Shown piece after piece: positions 63,048 to 64,000 of a stretch of DNA of 64,000 bases (its first letter is position 1; each line of letters begins with the position of its first letter). The position numbers and the translations under genes are program-made. The notes below the pieces were generated by a model. That model had not been told where the DNA came from and did no database searches. It saw only the letters and a list, made by a program, of their open reading frames with translations. Source of the DNA: Thinopyrum elongatum (taxonomy: Eukaryota > Streptophyta > Magnoliopsida > Poales > Poaceae); NCBI GenBank assembly GCA_011799875.1, contig CM022299.1, forward strand, positions 214,526,070 through 214,590,069, read 5' to 3'.

Positions 63048-63855
63048 CGCCTCCACCCCCTTCTCCATTTGTGAGAGAGCCATCAGAACGTGCCTACACT
63101 TCCACTACTCATTTTCTGAGAGAGAACCACCTACTCATGTGTTGAGACCAAGATATTCCAATCCTACCACAAGAATCTTGATCTCTAGCCTTCCCCAAGT
63201 TGCTTTCCACTCAAATCATCTTTCCACCATAGCCAAATCTGTGAGAGAGAGTTGAGTGTTGGGGAGACTATCATTTGAAGCACAAGAGCAAGGAGTTCAT
63301 CATCAACACACCATCTATTACCTTTTGGAGAGTGGTGTCTCCTAGATTGGTCAGGTGTCTCTTGGGAGCCTTTGACAAGATTGTGGAGTTGAACCAAGAA
63401 GTTTGTAAGGGCAAGGAGATCGCCTACTTTGTGAAGATCTACCCGAGTGAGGCAAGTCCTTCGTGGGCGATGGCCATGGTGGGATAGACAAGGTTGCTTC
63501 TTCGTGGACCCTTCGTGGGTGGAGCCCTCCGTGGACTCACGCAACCGTTACCCTTCGTGGGTTGAAGTCTCCATCAACATGGATGTACGATAGCACCACC
63601 TATCGGAACCACGCCAAAAATCTCCGTGTCTTCATTGCGTTTGCACACTCCAATCCCATCCCTTTACTTTCTTGCAGTTAGCATGCTTTACTCTTTTTGC
63701 TGCTTATACTCTTGCCATGCTTGCTTGAAATGTATTGTGAATGCTTAAACTTGTGCTAAAACTCCACCTCAACTTGAAGAACTTAAAAATTGCCATTTTT
63801 ACTTGTTGAGGGTCTAATCACAACCTTCTAGACCCCTCTTCTTGATCCTTTCAAT

Positions 63856-63867
63856 TGGTATTAGAGC
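63856..63867 (+). other. Primer-binding site of Copia-2 (tRNA-iMet type)
   Basis: TGGTATTAGAGC, one base different from the canonical TGGTATCAGAGC, just after the LTR. Confidence 0.85.
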
Positions 63868-63908
63868 ATTGGTCTCCATTGCTTTGGTTTAATCACCATT
63901 GAAGGAAG

Positions 63909-64000
63909 ATGGATGAGTCTACGATTGGGAGTATTAGACGTAGAGTGCCTATGCTTGACGGAGAGTTCTATAGTGCTTGGAAAAATGAGATGCTGGAGAT
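63909..64000 (+). CDS. Start of Copia-2 gag (partial)
   Basis: An ATG at 63909 opens MDESTIGSIRRRVPMLDG, followed by FYSAWKNEM. The P-x-LDG-x-x-Y-x-x-W pattern is the usual N-terminus of Copia gag proteins. The window ends after 30 codons, so nothing can be said about whether it is intact. Confidence 0.8.
   Translation, partial: MDESTIGSIRRRVPMLDGEFYSAWKNEMLE

Larger units (their letters stand above)
62259..63853 (+). mobile_element. 5' LTR of Copia-2
   Basis: It begins TGAAAGCACAAG and ends TCCTTTCA, giving perfect TGAAAG...CTTTCA inverted ends, 1595 bp. Copia-1 coding sequence stops exactly at its start, and a primer site starts three bases after its end. Confidence 0.9.
62259..64000 (+). 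mobile_element. Copia-2 element, 5' part
   Basis: A complete 5' LTR, a tRNA-iMet-type primer site and the start of gag are present; the rest runs off the right edge. It is inserted in the RNase H gene of Copia-1. The left flank CCTTT (62254-62258) should reappear after its 3' LTR. Confidence 0.9.

Overview
The window is plant nuclear DNA from a large, repeat-rich grass genome. I infer Triticeae (wheat, Aegilops, barley or a close relative) from the LTR termini (TGATACGTCTCC...ATCA), tRNA-Asp-type primer sites beside them, Stowaway MITEs, and CACTA elements with TTGCCGTC-type subterminal repeats. I see no intact host gene and no rRNA or tRNA gene. Almost every base can be assigned to a transposable element or to a gene remnant carried inside one.

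The layout is a stack of nested insertions. The oldest visible layer is a decayed Ty3/Gypsy element, G1 (16853-23411, gag-PR-RT-RNaseH, plus strand). It was hit three times: by G2 (3' LTR at 15288-16852, running off the left edge), by a solo LTR, G3 (20564-22094, TSD AGCTA), and by G4 (LTR 23412-24931, minus strand). G2 has its 5' LTR split by an 11.4-kb CACTA-like transposon, CACTA-1 (213-11661, TSD CTT). CACTA-1 carries a B3-like gene piece, an F-box/FBD pseudogene and a WRN-exonuclease-like pseudogene, plus MITEs and a tiny LTR. G4 is cut at 25045 by Copia-1 (minus strand; 3' LTR 25046-26402, an extra ORF, RNase H). Copia-1 is cut by G5, an Athila-like Gypsy element (32696-61939, perfect TSD CTTTG), and again by Copia-2 (5' LTR 62259-63853, running off the right edge). 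G5 contains CACTA-2 (34450-54243, TSD CTA). CACTA-2 contains G6, a Tat-like Gypsy element (39220-52612). The deepest chain is therefore G1 > G4 > Copia-1 > G5 > CACTA-2 > G6.

Functionally, G6 is the most complete: LTRs about 1% diverged, gag, a pol frame with RT, a second RNase H and integrase, and two antisense ORFs. Even so, its gag/protease part has stops and frameshifts. G5 lacks RT and integrase and has an LTR-like segment in their place, just upstream of an Athila-type third ORF. CACTA-2 has an eight-exon Transposase_24/TNPA-like gene broken by a single stop codon, but no TNPD transposase. All other coding remnants are clearly decayed, mostly by changes that look like C-to-T transitions.

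Family assignments are from motif recognition only. No alignment or search was run, and named wheat families (Sabrina, WHAM, Fatima, Maximus) are mentioned only as likely relatives.
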